From contig CAZWLP010000005.1 in assembly GCA_964634565.1 (NCBI GenBank), positions 11,054 to 75,053 of the forward strand: DNA of 64,000 nucleotides. Direction: 5' to 3'. The stretch comes from JAUVKT01 sp964634565. GTDB lineage: Bacteria > Bacteroidota > Bacteroidia > Bacteroidales > VadinHA17. How positions within the stretch are numbered: position 1 is the stretch's first letter; every line of letters begins with the position of its first letter. The position numbers were made by a program, and so were the translations under genes. Below the pieces are notes generated by a model, which saw only the letters and a list, made by a program, of their open reading frames with translations, searched no databases and had not been told where the DNA came from. Below, piece by piece: positions 35,969 through 44,840 of the stretch.

Positions 35969-38512
35969 TTAAATTTCCTTACCAAAGAATATTGCATTCA
36001 AAAACACCTTCGTCGTACCATACCATATACCCCTGAAATTAGGGTTATCATATATCGATATTACTCTTCCACGACCGGCAGAATGAACACTCAGGTAGGC
36101 TGAGCCTGCAATCCTGCTTATATTCTCATCGGAAGAAAATCCGCTTAATAATGGTTTATCAGTATACTTCGCAGGATTACTATAGGGATCACTATCAAGA
36201 TTATAGGCCGATGCGTTGCTCTTAAATACGGGAAGTATATCTCTATTATAGCCGTAGCAAAGCGGATGTGTAAGATCAAGTTTTACCTCAAAGATTGAAC
36301 CCGGGATCCGATGATGCGAATAATCTGCACTGCGGGAAGCATAACTGGCTGAATTTCCGGCTTCGATGCCTGCTGCCGGTACTGGCTCAATATTTACCAG
36401 TTCGGATCTTGAGACAAAAGAGTTTCCACCTTTAAGGGCAATTAATGTACCTCCCTTTCTGGTCCATTCGACAAGTGCTCTTGAAACAGATTCAGATAGC
36501 CCCGATCCGGTAAGTATTACTACATTATATCTTGAAAGATCAACAGATCTGTCGCCATTTACCATTGTTACCGGTATATTAAACCTTGTATCGGTGATAT
36601 GCCATATTTCACCTGCTTCCCTGCTGCTCGATCCATCACCTATATACATAAGAACCTCAGGTTTTTCAACTACAACAAAATCGTTGCTCCCAAGGTCTAT
36701 GCCAGAAACTGTATGTCCACTTGAAAAACCATAAACAGTAATTCCGCATTCCGCTACCACATCCTTCATAAAATCGTATAGTGCATCCCTGTCGTATTTC
36801 TGGCCATAGGCCTGAATCATAATAGATCCTTCTTTAAATGCCTTGCTGAATTCTCCATCTTCGTAGGTAAACTTTCCTTTACCAAGCCTGGCAACTATTC
36901 CTGCTTCCTGGAGCATATAAAGAGCTTTCGGAGCGTAATAGGCATTCCATTCAAAGACATAGGCATATGCATCTCTGGTTGCCTGCAAACTACCTTCAGG
37001 AAATATTGGCAATAATACCCTGGGACCTTTTATACCATCTACTCCCCTCGAAGATCCAAATGCCGCATAAGGAAGGTTAAACGACATCGGAAGAGTCCAT
37101 GTAGAGATATCATAAAAAATCTCCTCCTTAAATTCTGAAATCGTTTCAAACATACTTTTAATATACCTGTACTCGGGCTGATCGAGAGGTACCACATAAC
37201 TGTTGCTGGCATTAAACTGTTTTCCATCAAGGCTAATATTTCTTGTAAGCCTGTAAATATTAATCTGATGGCGTAGAAGATTCTCCATAAAATGAGCAGC
37301 CCTTGCTCCATCGCCATCATCACTGAAAACATATCCCTTAATATTATCACCGGCAGCGAGGCCAAGGGCATCATTATAAAAATCAACCTGATGCTTAAGA
37401 AGCTTTTGCCTCATATTCAAACCTGCCTCAAGAGTCGACATCGATACGGTAAGCTGATTTTTTATTGCAAAGGGAAAAGAAATAATACCCGACGACACCT
37501 CTCGTAAATGTCCTTTTACCCCTGCCTGTTCAAACAGTATACCTACAGAGGCATGTATATCGGGATAGGCTGATCCTTTACCAAGGTAAAAATCATCAAA
37601 GCCTTCCTCAGAATAATAAAGGCTGCCAATTGCATCAAGATGTTTAATATGATACTCAGCTATCTCTGTAACCAGTTTATAATTCTCTTTAGGAGTTAGT
37701 GGATTCTCTCTTGTTCTTACTCCCGGCTGGAAGAAAAAAGTTGAGTTTGCACCCATCTCGTGGTGATCGGTATTAATATTTGGTTTCCACCTGTGAAAGG
37801 CAGCGACTCTTCCGATCGATTCAGGATGCTGAAGCATAATATAATCCCTGTTAAGATCATACCAGTAATGATTTGTTCGTCCACCTGGCCATGCTTCACT
37901 AAACTCTATTGAATTTGCATCTGGATTCAGATTTGCACTTTTATACATATTAACCCATGTGGCATGCCTGTTAAATCCGTCAGGGTTAAGACAGGGATCG
38001 AGCAAAACAACGGTGTTTTCGAGCAATTTATCAATCTTGTCCCCATTTCCTGCAACAAGATAATAAGCCATCAACATCGCAGCATTCTGAGAACTTGATT
38101 CGTTACCATGCACCCCATAGCCGAGTTTCACCACCACCGGCATATCTGATATATCGATGTCTGACGACTTTGCCGGATCGCTAAGAGCGATATGCTTTAG
38201 GCGAATAGACTCAATATTTTTAATATTCTCTTCAGAACTTATTACAAGGTTCCCAAGCGGTCTCCCTTCATGCGATTTACCATATTCCTCCCAGAATGCC
38301 CTGTCTGAAATATCAGCTAGTTTAAGCATATAAAAATATAACTTATCGTGAGTCAGGTGCCATTCTCCTATCTGATGGCCGGCAAAATCCTGTGGTTTAA
38401 TGATAGTCTGGTCGTAGTTAATATCCTTAGGAAGATAATAAGCCAGGTTAACCTGTGCTCCGGCATAAGATGATATTATTGCCAGAAATACTAAGGGAAT
38501 CAGTCGTTTCAT
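35969..38512 (-). CDS. Large M14-family zinc carboxypeptidase
   Basis: An 847-residue secreted peptidase with a signal peptide ending near SSYAGAQ. Zinc ligands are H135 and E138 in GYGVHGNESS, and H250 or H251 in NTDHHEMGA; the DLNRDY motif at about 219-224 fits substrate binding. The C-terminal third (from about 640) contains VVILTGSGLSESVSRALVEW and looks like a glutamine-amidotransferase-like Rossmann domain, found in long M14 proteins of this phylum. It digests extracellular or periplasmic peptides. Confidence 0.88.
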   Translation of the reverse strand: MKRLIPLVFLAIISSYAGAQVNLAYYLPKDINYDQTIIKPQDFAGHQIGEWHLTHDKLYFYMLKLADISDRAFWEEYGKSHEGRPLGNLVISSEENIKNIESIRLKHIALSDPAKSSDIDISDMPVVVKLGYGVHGNESSSQNAAMLMAYYLVAGNGDKIDKLLENTVVLLDPCLNPDGFNRHATWVNMYKSANLNPDANSIEFSEAWPGGRTNHYWYDLNRDYIMLQHPESIGRVAAFHRWKPNINTDHHEMGANSTFFFQPGVRTRENPLTPKENYKLVTEIAEYHIKHLDAIGSLYYSEEGFDDFYLGKGSAYPDIHASVGILFEQAGVKGHLREVSSGIISFPFAIKNQLTVSMSTLEAGLNMRQKLLKHQVDFYNDALGLAAGDNIKGYVFSDDGDGARAAHFMENLLRHQINIYRLTRNISLDGKQFNASNSYVVPLDQPEYRYIKSMFETISEFKEEIFYDISTWTLPMSFNLPYAAFGSSRGVDGIKGPRVLLPIFPEGSLQATRDAYAYVFEWNAYYAPKALYMLQEAGIVARLGKGKFTYEDGEFSKAFKEGSIMIQAYGQKYDRDALYDFMKDVVAECGITVYGFSSGHTVSGIDLGSNDFVVVEKPEVLMYIGDGSSSREAGEIWHITDTRFNIPVTMVNGDRSVDLSRYNVVILTGSGLSESVSRALVEWTRKGGTLIALKGGNSFVSRSELVNIEPVPAAGIEAGNSASYASRSADYSHHRIPGSIFEVKLDLTHPLCYGYNRDILPVFKSNASAYNLDSDPYSNPAKYTDKPLLSGFSSDENISRIAGSAYLSVHSAGRGRVISIYDNPNFRGIWYGTTKVFLNAIFFGKEI

Positions 38513-38619
38513 ATTTATAATAAATTCTGTTTGAACTGCAATATTAAGAAAAATATAACAGCATGATCAAGTAAGTTATTGTTCTACAACATGAATAAGC
38601 ATATTAATCACTAAGAGAG

Positions 38620-38627
38620 TAATTTTG
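38620..38627 (+). promoter_or_regulatory. Candidate -7 box for the dehydrogenase gene
   Basis: TAATTTTG matches TAnnTTTG. A start about 7 bases downstream would fall on the TTG at 38632, which supports ATG 38653 as the real start codon of the next gene. Confidence 0.4.
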
Positions 38628-38652
38628 TATATTGTTATCAAAATATGAGGAA

Positions 38653-39774
38653 ATGAAAAAAAAGATAATTGTTCTGGGAACAGGACTGGTTGGTTCGGCA
38701 ATAGTTAAAGACCTTGCGGGTGATTTTGAAGTAAGTGCAGTAGATCTGAGCACAAGAAATCTTGAAGGTCTGTCAGGACTGGACAATGTAAAAGCTATAA
38801 GTGCCGATCTTTCTGACGGTGATATACTAAAAGACCTGGTAAGAGACCAGGACCTGGTAATAGGTGCCCTGCCTGGATTTATGGGCTACCAATCAGTAAA
38901 ACACACTATAGAGGCAGGGAAAGACATGGTTGATATTTCATTCTTCCCTGAGGATCCTTTTGGCCTCGACAGGCTCGCTAAAACGAAAGGTGTAACTATT
39001 GTAACAGACTGTGGTGTTGCTCCCGGAATGAGCAATATTTTCCTTGGGCACTACCATAATAAAATTGATGTAAGCAGGTTTGAATGTCTTGTCGGAGGTC
39101 TTCCATTTAAAAGGGAGTGGCCCTGGCAGTATAAGGCAGTATTTTCTCCCATTGATGTAATTGAAGAATATACCAGGCCTGCCAGATATATGCTTAATGG
39201 TGAGATCGTTACAAGAGAAGCCCTGTCCGATCCGGAACTTGTTGAGTTTGAGGAAATTGGAACTCTTGAATCCTGGAATTCGGACGGACTCAGATCGCTT
39301 CTGCACACAATTCCTGTCCCAAATATGATAGAAAAAACCCTCCGCTATCCTGGCACTATTGAATATCTTAGAATGCTCAGGGAGGCAGGATTCTTCAGTG
39401 ATAAGGAGATTGATGTTAATGGTAAGTCTATTAAACCTATCGACCTTACAGCCAGACTATTGTTTCCTGCATGGAAGCTCCTGCCCGGAGAAGAAGAATT
39501 TACGGCAATGAGAATTATAATAGAAGGTAATAAGGATGGCAGGCCCGTTAAGTATATTTATAATCTGTTCGACAGGTATGACAGTGAGAAAAATATAACA
39601 TCAATGGCCCGTACTACAGGATATACATGTACGGCCGTTGCAAATCTGATAATGGAAGGTATGTTTAACAGCCCGGGGATAAATCCTCCCGAATATATTG
39701 GAAAAACTGACGGTCATCTTCAGTTTATTCTGGAGTATTTTAAAGAAAGAAATATATTATATAAGTTGTCGTAA
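38653..39774 (+). CDS. Saccharopine dehydrogenase-like oxidoreductase
   Basis: A 373-residue NAD(P)-binding protein. VLGTGLVGSAIVKDL at the N-terminus is the GxGxxG Rossmann motif. SFFPEDPFGLDRLAK and VTDCGVAPGMSNIFLG fit the saccharopine dehydrogenase/Lys9-like family. Such proteins may act on lysine-related or other amino acids; the exact substrate is unknown. I take ATG 38653 as start, since the longer frame begins with a TTG next to a predicted -7 box. Confidence 0.85.
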   Translation: MKKKIIVLGTGLVGSAIVKDLAGDFEVSAVDLSTRNLEGLSGLDNVKAISADLSDGDILKDLVRDQDLVIGALPGFMGYQSVKHTIEAGKDMVDISFFPEDPFGLDRLAKTKGVTIVTDCGVAPGMSNIFLGHYHNKIDVSRFECLVGGLPFKREWPWQYKAVFSPIDVIEEYTRPARYMLNGEIVTREALSDPELVEFEEIGTLESWNSDGLRSLLHTIPVPNMIEKTLRYPGTIEYLRMLREAGFFSDKEIDVNGKSIKPIDLTARLLFPAWKLLPGEEEFTAMRIIIEGNKDGRPVKYIYNLFDRYDSEKNITSMARTTGYTCTAVANLIMEGMFNSPGINPPEYIGKTDGHLQFILEYFKERNILYKLS

Positions 39775-39800
39775 CAGACGGACTGGTACTTTTTATATAT

Positions 39801-40325
39801 CTACTCGAACCAGATTGCTCCCGAACATGCCGCATCTATTGACGATAGTCTTTCAATAAGTGAGTTAATCTCGGATACAGCTCCGTTAAGTTCAAGTATA
39901 ATAAGTCCTTCTCTCTTATCATTGCCAAGGTTTATCCCCATGCGGGTTCTTATGGTACAACCATATAGTGAAAGGACTTTCTGTATATCACTTACTACCT
40001 CATGTCGATCTTCAATAAGGATTGCAGCCAGGGTAACCCTTGCACTATCAGGAACAATCTCTTCTAAATCACTCTTTGAGCACAAAAAAAGCTCTTTTAT
40101 TTCTATGCCATAAATACTGTTAAGATCGTTCCTGAAGCTATTATATCCATCGATATCATCCCTGAGCTGCAGAACAATAAATCCTTCACGACTGCAGATA
40201 TGTTCATTTAATTCATGAAATCCAAGCCGGCTTAAAATAAGGTCAGAATATTTAGTAAGGACTTTTTGTGTATTTCCCGACTCTTTAATTCTGTCAACAA
40301 CTCTTATAGCTAATAGTCTTATCAT
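39801..40325 (-). CDS. TM1266-like iron-only hydrogenase system regulator
   Basis: A 174-residue protein with an ACT-like ligand-binding domain in its second half (about 90-174: VTLAAILIEDRHEVVSDIQK and LIILELNGAVSEINSLIERL). Short homologues are annotated as putative iron-only hydrogenase system regulators and occur with hyd genes; this copy is longer than the ~85-residue type. The location directly after hydG (11-base gap) supports that. It has no clear DNA-binding motif. Function is inferred from context and family. Confidence 0.75.
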   Translation of the reverse strand: MIRLLAIRVVDRIKESGNTQKVLTKYSDLILSRLGFHELNEHICSREGFIVLQLRDDIDGYNSFRNDLNSIYGIEIKELFLCSKSDLEEIVPDSARVTLAAILIEDRHEVVSDIQKVLSLYGCTIRTRMGINLGNDKREGLIILELNGAVSEINSLIERLSSIDAACSGAIWFE

Positions 40326-40336
40326 ACGGCTTAGAT

Positions 40337-41761
40337 TTAAAAATAAAGATCGCGCTCACCATTTTTTATCTTATCAAGTCTCTCTCTCACTTTTAGAGCA
40401 ATATTTTCATCAAGATCCTGTATTCCCTTTTCAATAGCTTTATAACCTTTCTTTGCAAGCTCAGGACCAGCATAATCTTCAATATACTCAGCAAGTGTTA
40501 GCATTGCATTTGGCGAACAGCACCTCTTAATAAATCCAGGCACAGAAAACTCCATAAAATGCTCGCCGGTCCTTCCCAGCCTGTAGCAGGCAGTACAGAA
40601 TGATGGTAAAAAGTTATCATCCAATAATTCATCAATTACCTCCGACAAGGATCTCTCATCGGCAATCTTAAACTGTTCACGGTTCAGGTTCTGATCTTCA
40701 TTACTGATTTCAGAATATTTACCAATCTCAATCTTTGTCCCTCCGTCTATCTGTGACACTCCATACTGCAACACTTCCCTCCTTACATTATGATCTTCTC
40801 GTGCAGTAAGTATTAGTCCGGTATAGGGCACGGCTAATCGAATAATTGCTACTAATTTCTTAAAATCATCATCAGACACTTCATACTTATCGTCTATATC
40901 GAGGCTGGCTGCATCTTTAAGTCTTGGGAAAGAGATTGTATGAGGACCAACATTATAACAGGCTTCAAGGTGGTTAGTATGTCTTACAAGGCCAAGCACC
41001 TCAAACCTCCAGTCGTAGAGTCCGAAAAGAGCACCTATGCCCACATCATCGAGTCCTGCCTCCTGGGCTCTGTCAAGCGATGTAAGACGGTAATTATAAT
41101 CAGCTTTCTTCCCGCTCGGATGGTACCACTTATAAGCCTCAGGGTGATAGGTTTCCTGAAATACCTGGTATGTGCCTATACCTGCTTCGGCAACTGTTCT
41201 GAATCCTTCAATCTCAAGAGGAGCTGCATTAATATTGACACGTCTTATTTCTCCCTTACCTTTTTTAACGCTATATACCAGCTTTACATTTTCAGCTATA
41301 AACTCTGGTGAATAAGTTCGGTGTTCGCCGTAGACCAGGATTAACCTTTTCTGTCCGTTATCCTCCAGGGCCATGACTTCGTGTTCTATTTCAACATCAC
41401 TTAAAGTTTTTCGCTCAGCATCGGTATTACTTGACTTGAATCCACAGTACTTACAATTATTACTACAATAATTTCCAACATAAAGTGGTGCAAAAAGAAC
41501 GATCCTGTTTCCATAAACTTTTTCCTTCAATTCCTTTGCCCCGGCCTTTATCTCAGCAACTAATTCAGGATCTGTAGTATTTACCAATACAGCTGTCTCC
41601 TCCATGGTCAGTCTTTGCTTATCGAGCGACTTTGCAATAATCTTTCTTACCCTTTCTGGAGTAGGAACGCTGTTATTAATCAGGTCCCAAATTTCATCAG
41701 GATCAATAAATGGTTTCATTCGTTGATCCCTGATTTTAAGTTTTTCCGGAGTAAACTTCAT
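40337..41761 (-). CDS. hydG: [FeFe]-hydrogenase maturase HydG
   Basis: A 474-residue radical SAM tyrosine lyase. The N-terminal cluster is CX3CX2C (C99, C103, C106 in NYCSNNCKYCGF). The C-terminal CX2CX22C motif that binds the second cluster is present (CTAC, then CC 22 residues on). It makes CO and cyanide ligands from tyrosine for the H-cluster. It lies between rex and the TM1266-like gene, and upstream bases include a -7 box and a possible Rex site. Confidence 0.95.
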   Translation of the reverse strand: MKFTPEKLKIRDQRMKPFIDPDEIWDLINNSVPTPERVRKIIAKSLDKQRLTMEETAVLVNTTDPELVAEIKAGAKELKEKVYGNRIVLFAPLYVGNYCSNNCKYCGFKSSNTDAERKTLSDVEIEHEVMALEDNGQKRLILVYGEHRTYSPEFIAENVKLVYSVKKGKGEIRRVNINAAPLEIEGFRTVAEAGIGTYQVFQETYHPEAYKWYHPSGKKADYNYRLTSLDRAQEAGLDDVGIGALFGLYDWRFEVLGLVRHTNHLEACYNVGPHTISFPRLKDAASLDIDDKYEVSDDDFKKLVAIIRLAVPYTGLILTAREDHNVRREVLQYGVSQIDGGTKIEIGKYSEISNEDQNLNREQFKIADERSLSEVIDELLDDNFLPSFCTACYRLGRTGEHFMEFSVPGFIKRCCSPNAMLTLAEYIEDYAGPELAKKGYKAIEKGIQDLDENIALKVRERLDKIKNGERDLYF

Positions 41762-41802
41762 TCTACAGAATAGCTATATGGTTAAAAGAATCATTCTGAC
41801 AG

Positions 41803-41810
41803 CAAAGATA
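41803..41810 (-). promoter_or_regulatory. Candidate -7 box for hydG
   Basis: On the minus strand this reads TATCTTTG, a full match to TAnnTTTG, 41 bases before the hydG start. Confidence 0.4.
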
Positions 41811-41847
41811 GTTACCCTGAAAATCTATCCTATGAATTTTATCATAA

Positions 41848-41865
41848 TTGTGAAGTAAAAAACAG
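41848..41865. promoter_or_regulatory. Weak Rex-like site upstream of hydG
   Basis: TTGTGAAGTAAAAAACAG has a perfect TTGTGAA half-site; the other half is degenerate (AACAG in place of TTCACAA). The 18-base span equals the Rex consensus length. It lies about 38 bases upstream of the hydG -7 box. Confidence 0.3.
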
Positions 41866-41927
41866 ACAGAGGATACTGGCATTCCCTATCCACAACGACG
41901 TAGCGATATTAAGCCCTGGTATTATAT

Positions 41928-42560
41928 TTAATTGCTTCTGCTGCTTTCTTTTACAAAATATGCAACTTTCTCCAGGGAAGTTATCATATCATATTCCTCG
42001 AGGTATACATTTGATGGCATATTAAGGGGAACAGTAGTAAAATTAAGAATACCCTTAATACCAAAACTTATAACATCTTCTGCAGTAGACCTGGCGTATT
42101 CCGGAGGTACGGTCAGAATGGCTATCGATATTTTCTTATCCTTTATTATTCTCTCCATCTCCTCCACTGAATAGCATCTTACGCCCCAATCATCGGTTCC
42201 AACCTTATCCGGATCTTTATCGAAGGCGGCCACAATATTAAGCTGGGATCTTTTCCCCTTGAAATAATGACTGATAGCCCTGCCAAAATTACCTAATCCG
42301 ATAACTGCAACATTCTGACCCTGATCAGAATCAATTATATTACCAATGGTCTTGATTAATTCTTTTATGTCATAACCTTTTTTCATAACACTGGTATAAC
42401 CTATCAACATAAGATCTCTTCTTACCTGTACAGCCGTAATATGCAACAGGGCAGCCAGCTCGTGGGAAAAAATATATTCACTTCCACTCTGGAGGTAGCC
42501 AAGAAGGTTTCTCCTGTATTCACTTAGTCTCTCCACTGTTTTACCTGGTAGTAAATCCAT
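41928..42560 (-). CDS. rex: Redox-sensing transcriptional repressor Rex
   Basis: A 210-residue Rex protein. An N-terminal winged helix (ITAVQVRRDLMLIGY) is followed by a Rossmann domain beginning VAVIGLGNFGRAI, which binds NADH and NAD+. When the NADH/NAD+ ratio is high it leaves its operators. It sits upstream of hydG, so hydrogen metabolism is a likely target. An 18-base palindrome is found just before its own start, suggesting autoregulation. Confidence 0.93.
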   Translation of the reverse strand: MDLLPGKTVERLSEYRRNLLGYLQSGSEYIFSHELAALLHITAVQVRRDLMLIGYTSVMKKGYDIKELIKTIGNIIDSDQGQNVAVIGLGNFGRAISHYFKGKRSQLNIVAAFDKDPDKVGTDDWGVRCYSVEEMERIIKDKKISIAILTVPPEYARSTAEDVISFGIKGILNFTTVPLNMPSNVYLEEYDMITSLEKVAYFVKESSRSN

Positions 42561-42572
42561 GCTATTCGATAT

Positions 42573-42590
42573 TTGTTTATTTTATAACAA
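42573..42590. promoter_or_regulatory. Candidate Rex operator before rex
   Basis: TTGTTTATTTTATAACAA is an 18-base interrupted palindrome with TTGTT and AACAA ends. This matches the Rex-box architecture TTGTGAAnnnnTTCACAA at outer positions and in total length. It lies 12 bases upstream of the rex start codon, where binding would block initiation. Confidence 0.55.
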
Positions 42591-42618
42591 TTAAATTATT
42601 AAAAGGATTAATCAATGC

Positions 42619-43053
42619 TCAAATTTTATTTACAAATTCTTCCAGTCTGTCAAATAAACTTTTCTGTACTTCTGGAAATGTAAGGTTTCCGGGTAGTGAA
42701 GATGATGAAATACATTCCTCTATCTCGTCTTTATCCTCTATCTCTGCTAATTCCAGTATGTCGGAAAAGAACAGCTTACCTGTTCGGATAACACCATTGT
42801 GTTTTACAGAATAGGTATTAATACACTCCAAGATAAACTTTCTTGCCCCTGTTTCTTCCATTAACTCTCTTCCTGCAGCCATATATGCTGATTCGCCTTT
42901 ATCGATATGACCGGCCGGAAGTTCGAAGCTTCCTCTCTTTCGGCTCTTTACAAAGAGCCATCTCCCACAATAATATGCTCCTACAATAACATATACAGGT
43001 TCGGGAAGGCCTTCATGATTACACTTATAGAACTCGACATCAGGCATATTCAA
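42619..43053 (-). CDS. Nudix hydrolase
   Basis: A 144-residue Nudix protein with an intact box: GHIDKGESAYMAAGRELMEE, then TGA, fits GX5EX7REUXEEXGU. It hydrolyses a nucleoside diphosphate linked to another group, such as an oxidised dNTP. Substrate is not predictable. It is divergent from the metallophosphoesterase gene. Confidence 0.85.
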   Translation of the reverse strand: MNMPDVEFYKCNHEGLPEPVYVIVGAYYCGRWLFVKSRKRGSFELPAGHIDKGESAYMAAGRELMEETGARKFILECINTYSVKHNGVIRTGKLFFSDILELAEIEDKDEIEECISSSSLPGNLTFPEVQKSLFDRLEEFVNKI

Positions 43054-43112
43054 ATTTTGAACTTATGATTATGCAAGATATAATTATTATAAATATTCTT
43101 ATCATATCTTTT

Positions 43113-43120
43113 TATATTTG
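43113..43120 (+). promoter_or_regulatory. -7-like box overlapping the annotated phosphoesterase start
   Basis: TATATTTG is a perfect -7 match but includes the TTG used as the longest start. If real, translation must start downstream, for example at GTG 43139. Confidence 0.3.
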
Positions 43121-44344
43121 CCACTGAAAATCATAGCTGTGTATATTCTTATTATCAATATCTTATTTCTGCTTGCGATAGATATTCTGTCGTTTATCAC
43201 TCTTGGCAAGGGACATATAATCGAAAATAAAACCGGAGTAAGAATATTAAAAATCCTGCACCTGCTTCTTAGTCTCTGCAGCTGGATTATTTTGTTACTC
43301 ATACTGATCTGGAAAGGTGATTTTGCTGACAACAGGAATATTGCAAAAATGCTTTTTATGGGATTTCTTATTGCAGCCATATGGCTGCCCAGGATAATTA
43401 TAATAATCTTCTCAAATCTTGCATTTTTTCTTCGCCGGAAGTTCTTATCAGCAGCCAGGGTCATAAATTATATCGGGATAATATTATCTGTTGCAACTAT
43501 CTCACTTATCGCATGGGGTACCTTCGTAGGGAGATTCGATTTCCGCTTTGAAGAAGTAAATATTAATTACCATAATCTTCCTGCCGACCTGGAAGGATTT
43601 AAAATTGTGCATCTGTCTGATATGCATCTAAGCAGCTTCCATAGAAATAAGGACCGCCTGGAAAAATTACTTACAGAGATAAATACTCTAAAACCTGATA
43701 TCATTGTAAATACAGGCGATTTTGTCACAATAGCCTGGAATGAGATGGCTCCTTTTTCTGAAATACTAAATAAGTCACATAGCAGGTATGGAAATTATGC
43801 TATTCCTGGCAATCATGATGCAGGAACATATCACCCATATTACGACGAGCACCACAGGGAGTTAAATGTCAGTATCTTCGACTCTCTGCTTACAGAATCT
43901 GGTTACCTCCAGCTAAAGGATAGTTGTCTGATATTAAATATTAATGATTCAAGATTAAAGATTGCAGGTGTAATAACAAGGGGCTCTATACCTGATATAA
44001 TCTTTGGAGACCTCGAAAAAGCTCTTGGGGATCAGGACGCTGATTTTACTATTTTACTTACACATGATCCCAATCACTGGTATTATGAGCTACAGGAAAG
44101 TAAGAAAGTTAACCTTACGCTTTCCGGCCATACTCACGGCATGCAATTTGGGTTAAAAATCGGAAATTTCCAGTGGAGCCTGGCCTCAAAACTATACCCG
44201 GCATGGAACGGGCTATATGGAGCTAATAATAATTATCTATATGTAAACAGGGGGCTGGGTACCATCTCCCTGCCATCAAGGATAGGCATGCCCCCCGAAA
44301 TTACTGTTATCACGCTTAGATCAGATAATCAGAACCGGCGCTGA
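43118..44344 (+). CDS. Membrane-anchored metallophosphoesterase
   Basis: A protein of up to 408 residues with four membrane helices in the first ~150 residues and a calcineurin-like phosphoesterase domain after it. Metal-site motifs are all present: HLSDMHLSS, NTGDFV, IPGNHDA, THDPNHW and GHTHGMQFG. The family includes YkuE-like enzymes and UDP-2,3-diacylglucosamine pyrophosphatases. The start codon (TTG 43118) is uncertain because it lies in a predicted promoter. It overlaps the following convergent gene by 16 bases. Confidence 0.85.
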   Translation: MPLKIIAVYILIINILFLLAIDILSFITLGKGHIIENKTGVRILKILHLLLSLCSWIILLLILIWKGDFADNRNIAKMLFMGFLIAAIWLPRIIIIIFSNLAFFLRRKFLSAARVINYIGIILSVATISLIAWGTFVGRFDFRFEEVNINYHNLPADLEGFKIVHLSDMHLSSFHRNKDRLEKLLTEINTLKPDIIVNTGDFVTIAWNEMAPFSEILNKSHSRYGNYAIPGNHDAGTYHPYYDEHHRELNVSIFDSLLTESGYLQLKDSCLILNINDSRLKIAGVITRGSIPDIIFGDLEKALGDQDADFTILLTHDPNHWYYELQESKKVNLTLSGHTHGMQFGLKIGNFQWSLASKLYPAWNGLYGANNNYLYVNRGLGTISLPSRIGMPPEITVITLRSDNQNRR

Positions 44345-44727
44345 CCGCCTCTTTCCTGTCTTATTCTTTCCATCTCATCAAGATATGTTTTCATCCTCTT
44401 TTCGCCCAGAACCGTCTTCAATTCCTCATCGCGGGACTTATTTAACTTATCAATCGCATCCCTCATGCCCTCGCGATCTCCTGATTTTCTCATTTCTGCC
44501 ATTTTCTTCTGGCCCTCCTTTGCTGACTTAAGAAATATCTCCTTTAATTTTGCCTCTTCCTTCTTTTCAACTTTCACTATTTTCTTTAAACGTTCGAGCT
44601 GTTGATTGGCCTGTTCATCAGGACTCTGATTCCTCATTCCCTGTCCCTGTCCCCTCTGCTGGGCAAACAGACCTGTTACCATCAGAGACATTATTAATAC
44701 CAGGCCTACTCTTATTACTGATTTCAT
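44329..44727 (-). CDS. Small secreted coiled-coil protein (DUF4890-like)
   Basis: A 132-residue protein with a signal peptide (cleavage after VTGLFA, about residue 22). The mature part is rich in Lys, Glu, Arg and Gln with a helical, charged centre (KKIVKVEKKEEAKLKEIF) and a Gly/Arg/Gln-rich tail. This composition resembles small periplasmic DUF4890 or Spy-like proteins of Bacteroidetes. Function is unknown; periplasmic chaperone activity is only a guess. Confidence 0.65.
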   Translation of the reverse strand: MKSVIRVGLVLIMSLMVTGLFAQQRGQGQGMRNQSPDEQANQQLERLKKIVKVEKKEEAKLKEIFLKSAKEGQKKMAEMRKSGDREGMRDAIDKLNKSRDEELKTVLGEKRMKTYLDEMERIRQERGGQRRF

Positions 44728-44840
44728 ATTAAAGATTTATTAATTAACACTATATATCCTAAAGACAATCAGACCCATAATTTTATTCCATTCAAAATAA
44801 CAATTCTAAAGTCGACTTATTATAAAGCAAGACTGTAAGG

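Noticed and set aside
35867..36103. A 78-residue ORF at the hydE end
   Set aside because: It overlaps hydE in another frame and crosses the M14 gene end; no motif is present.
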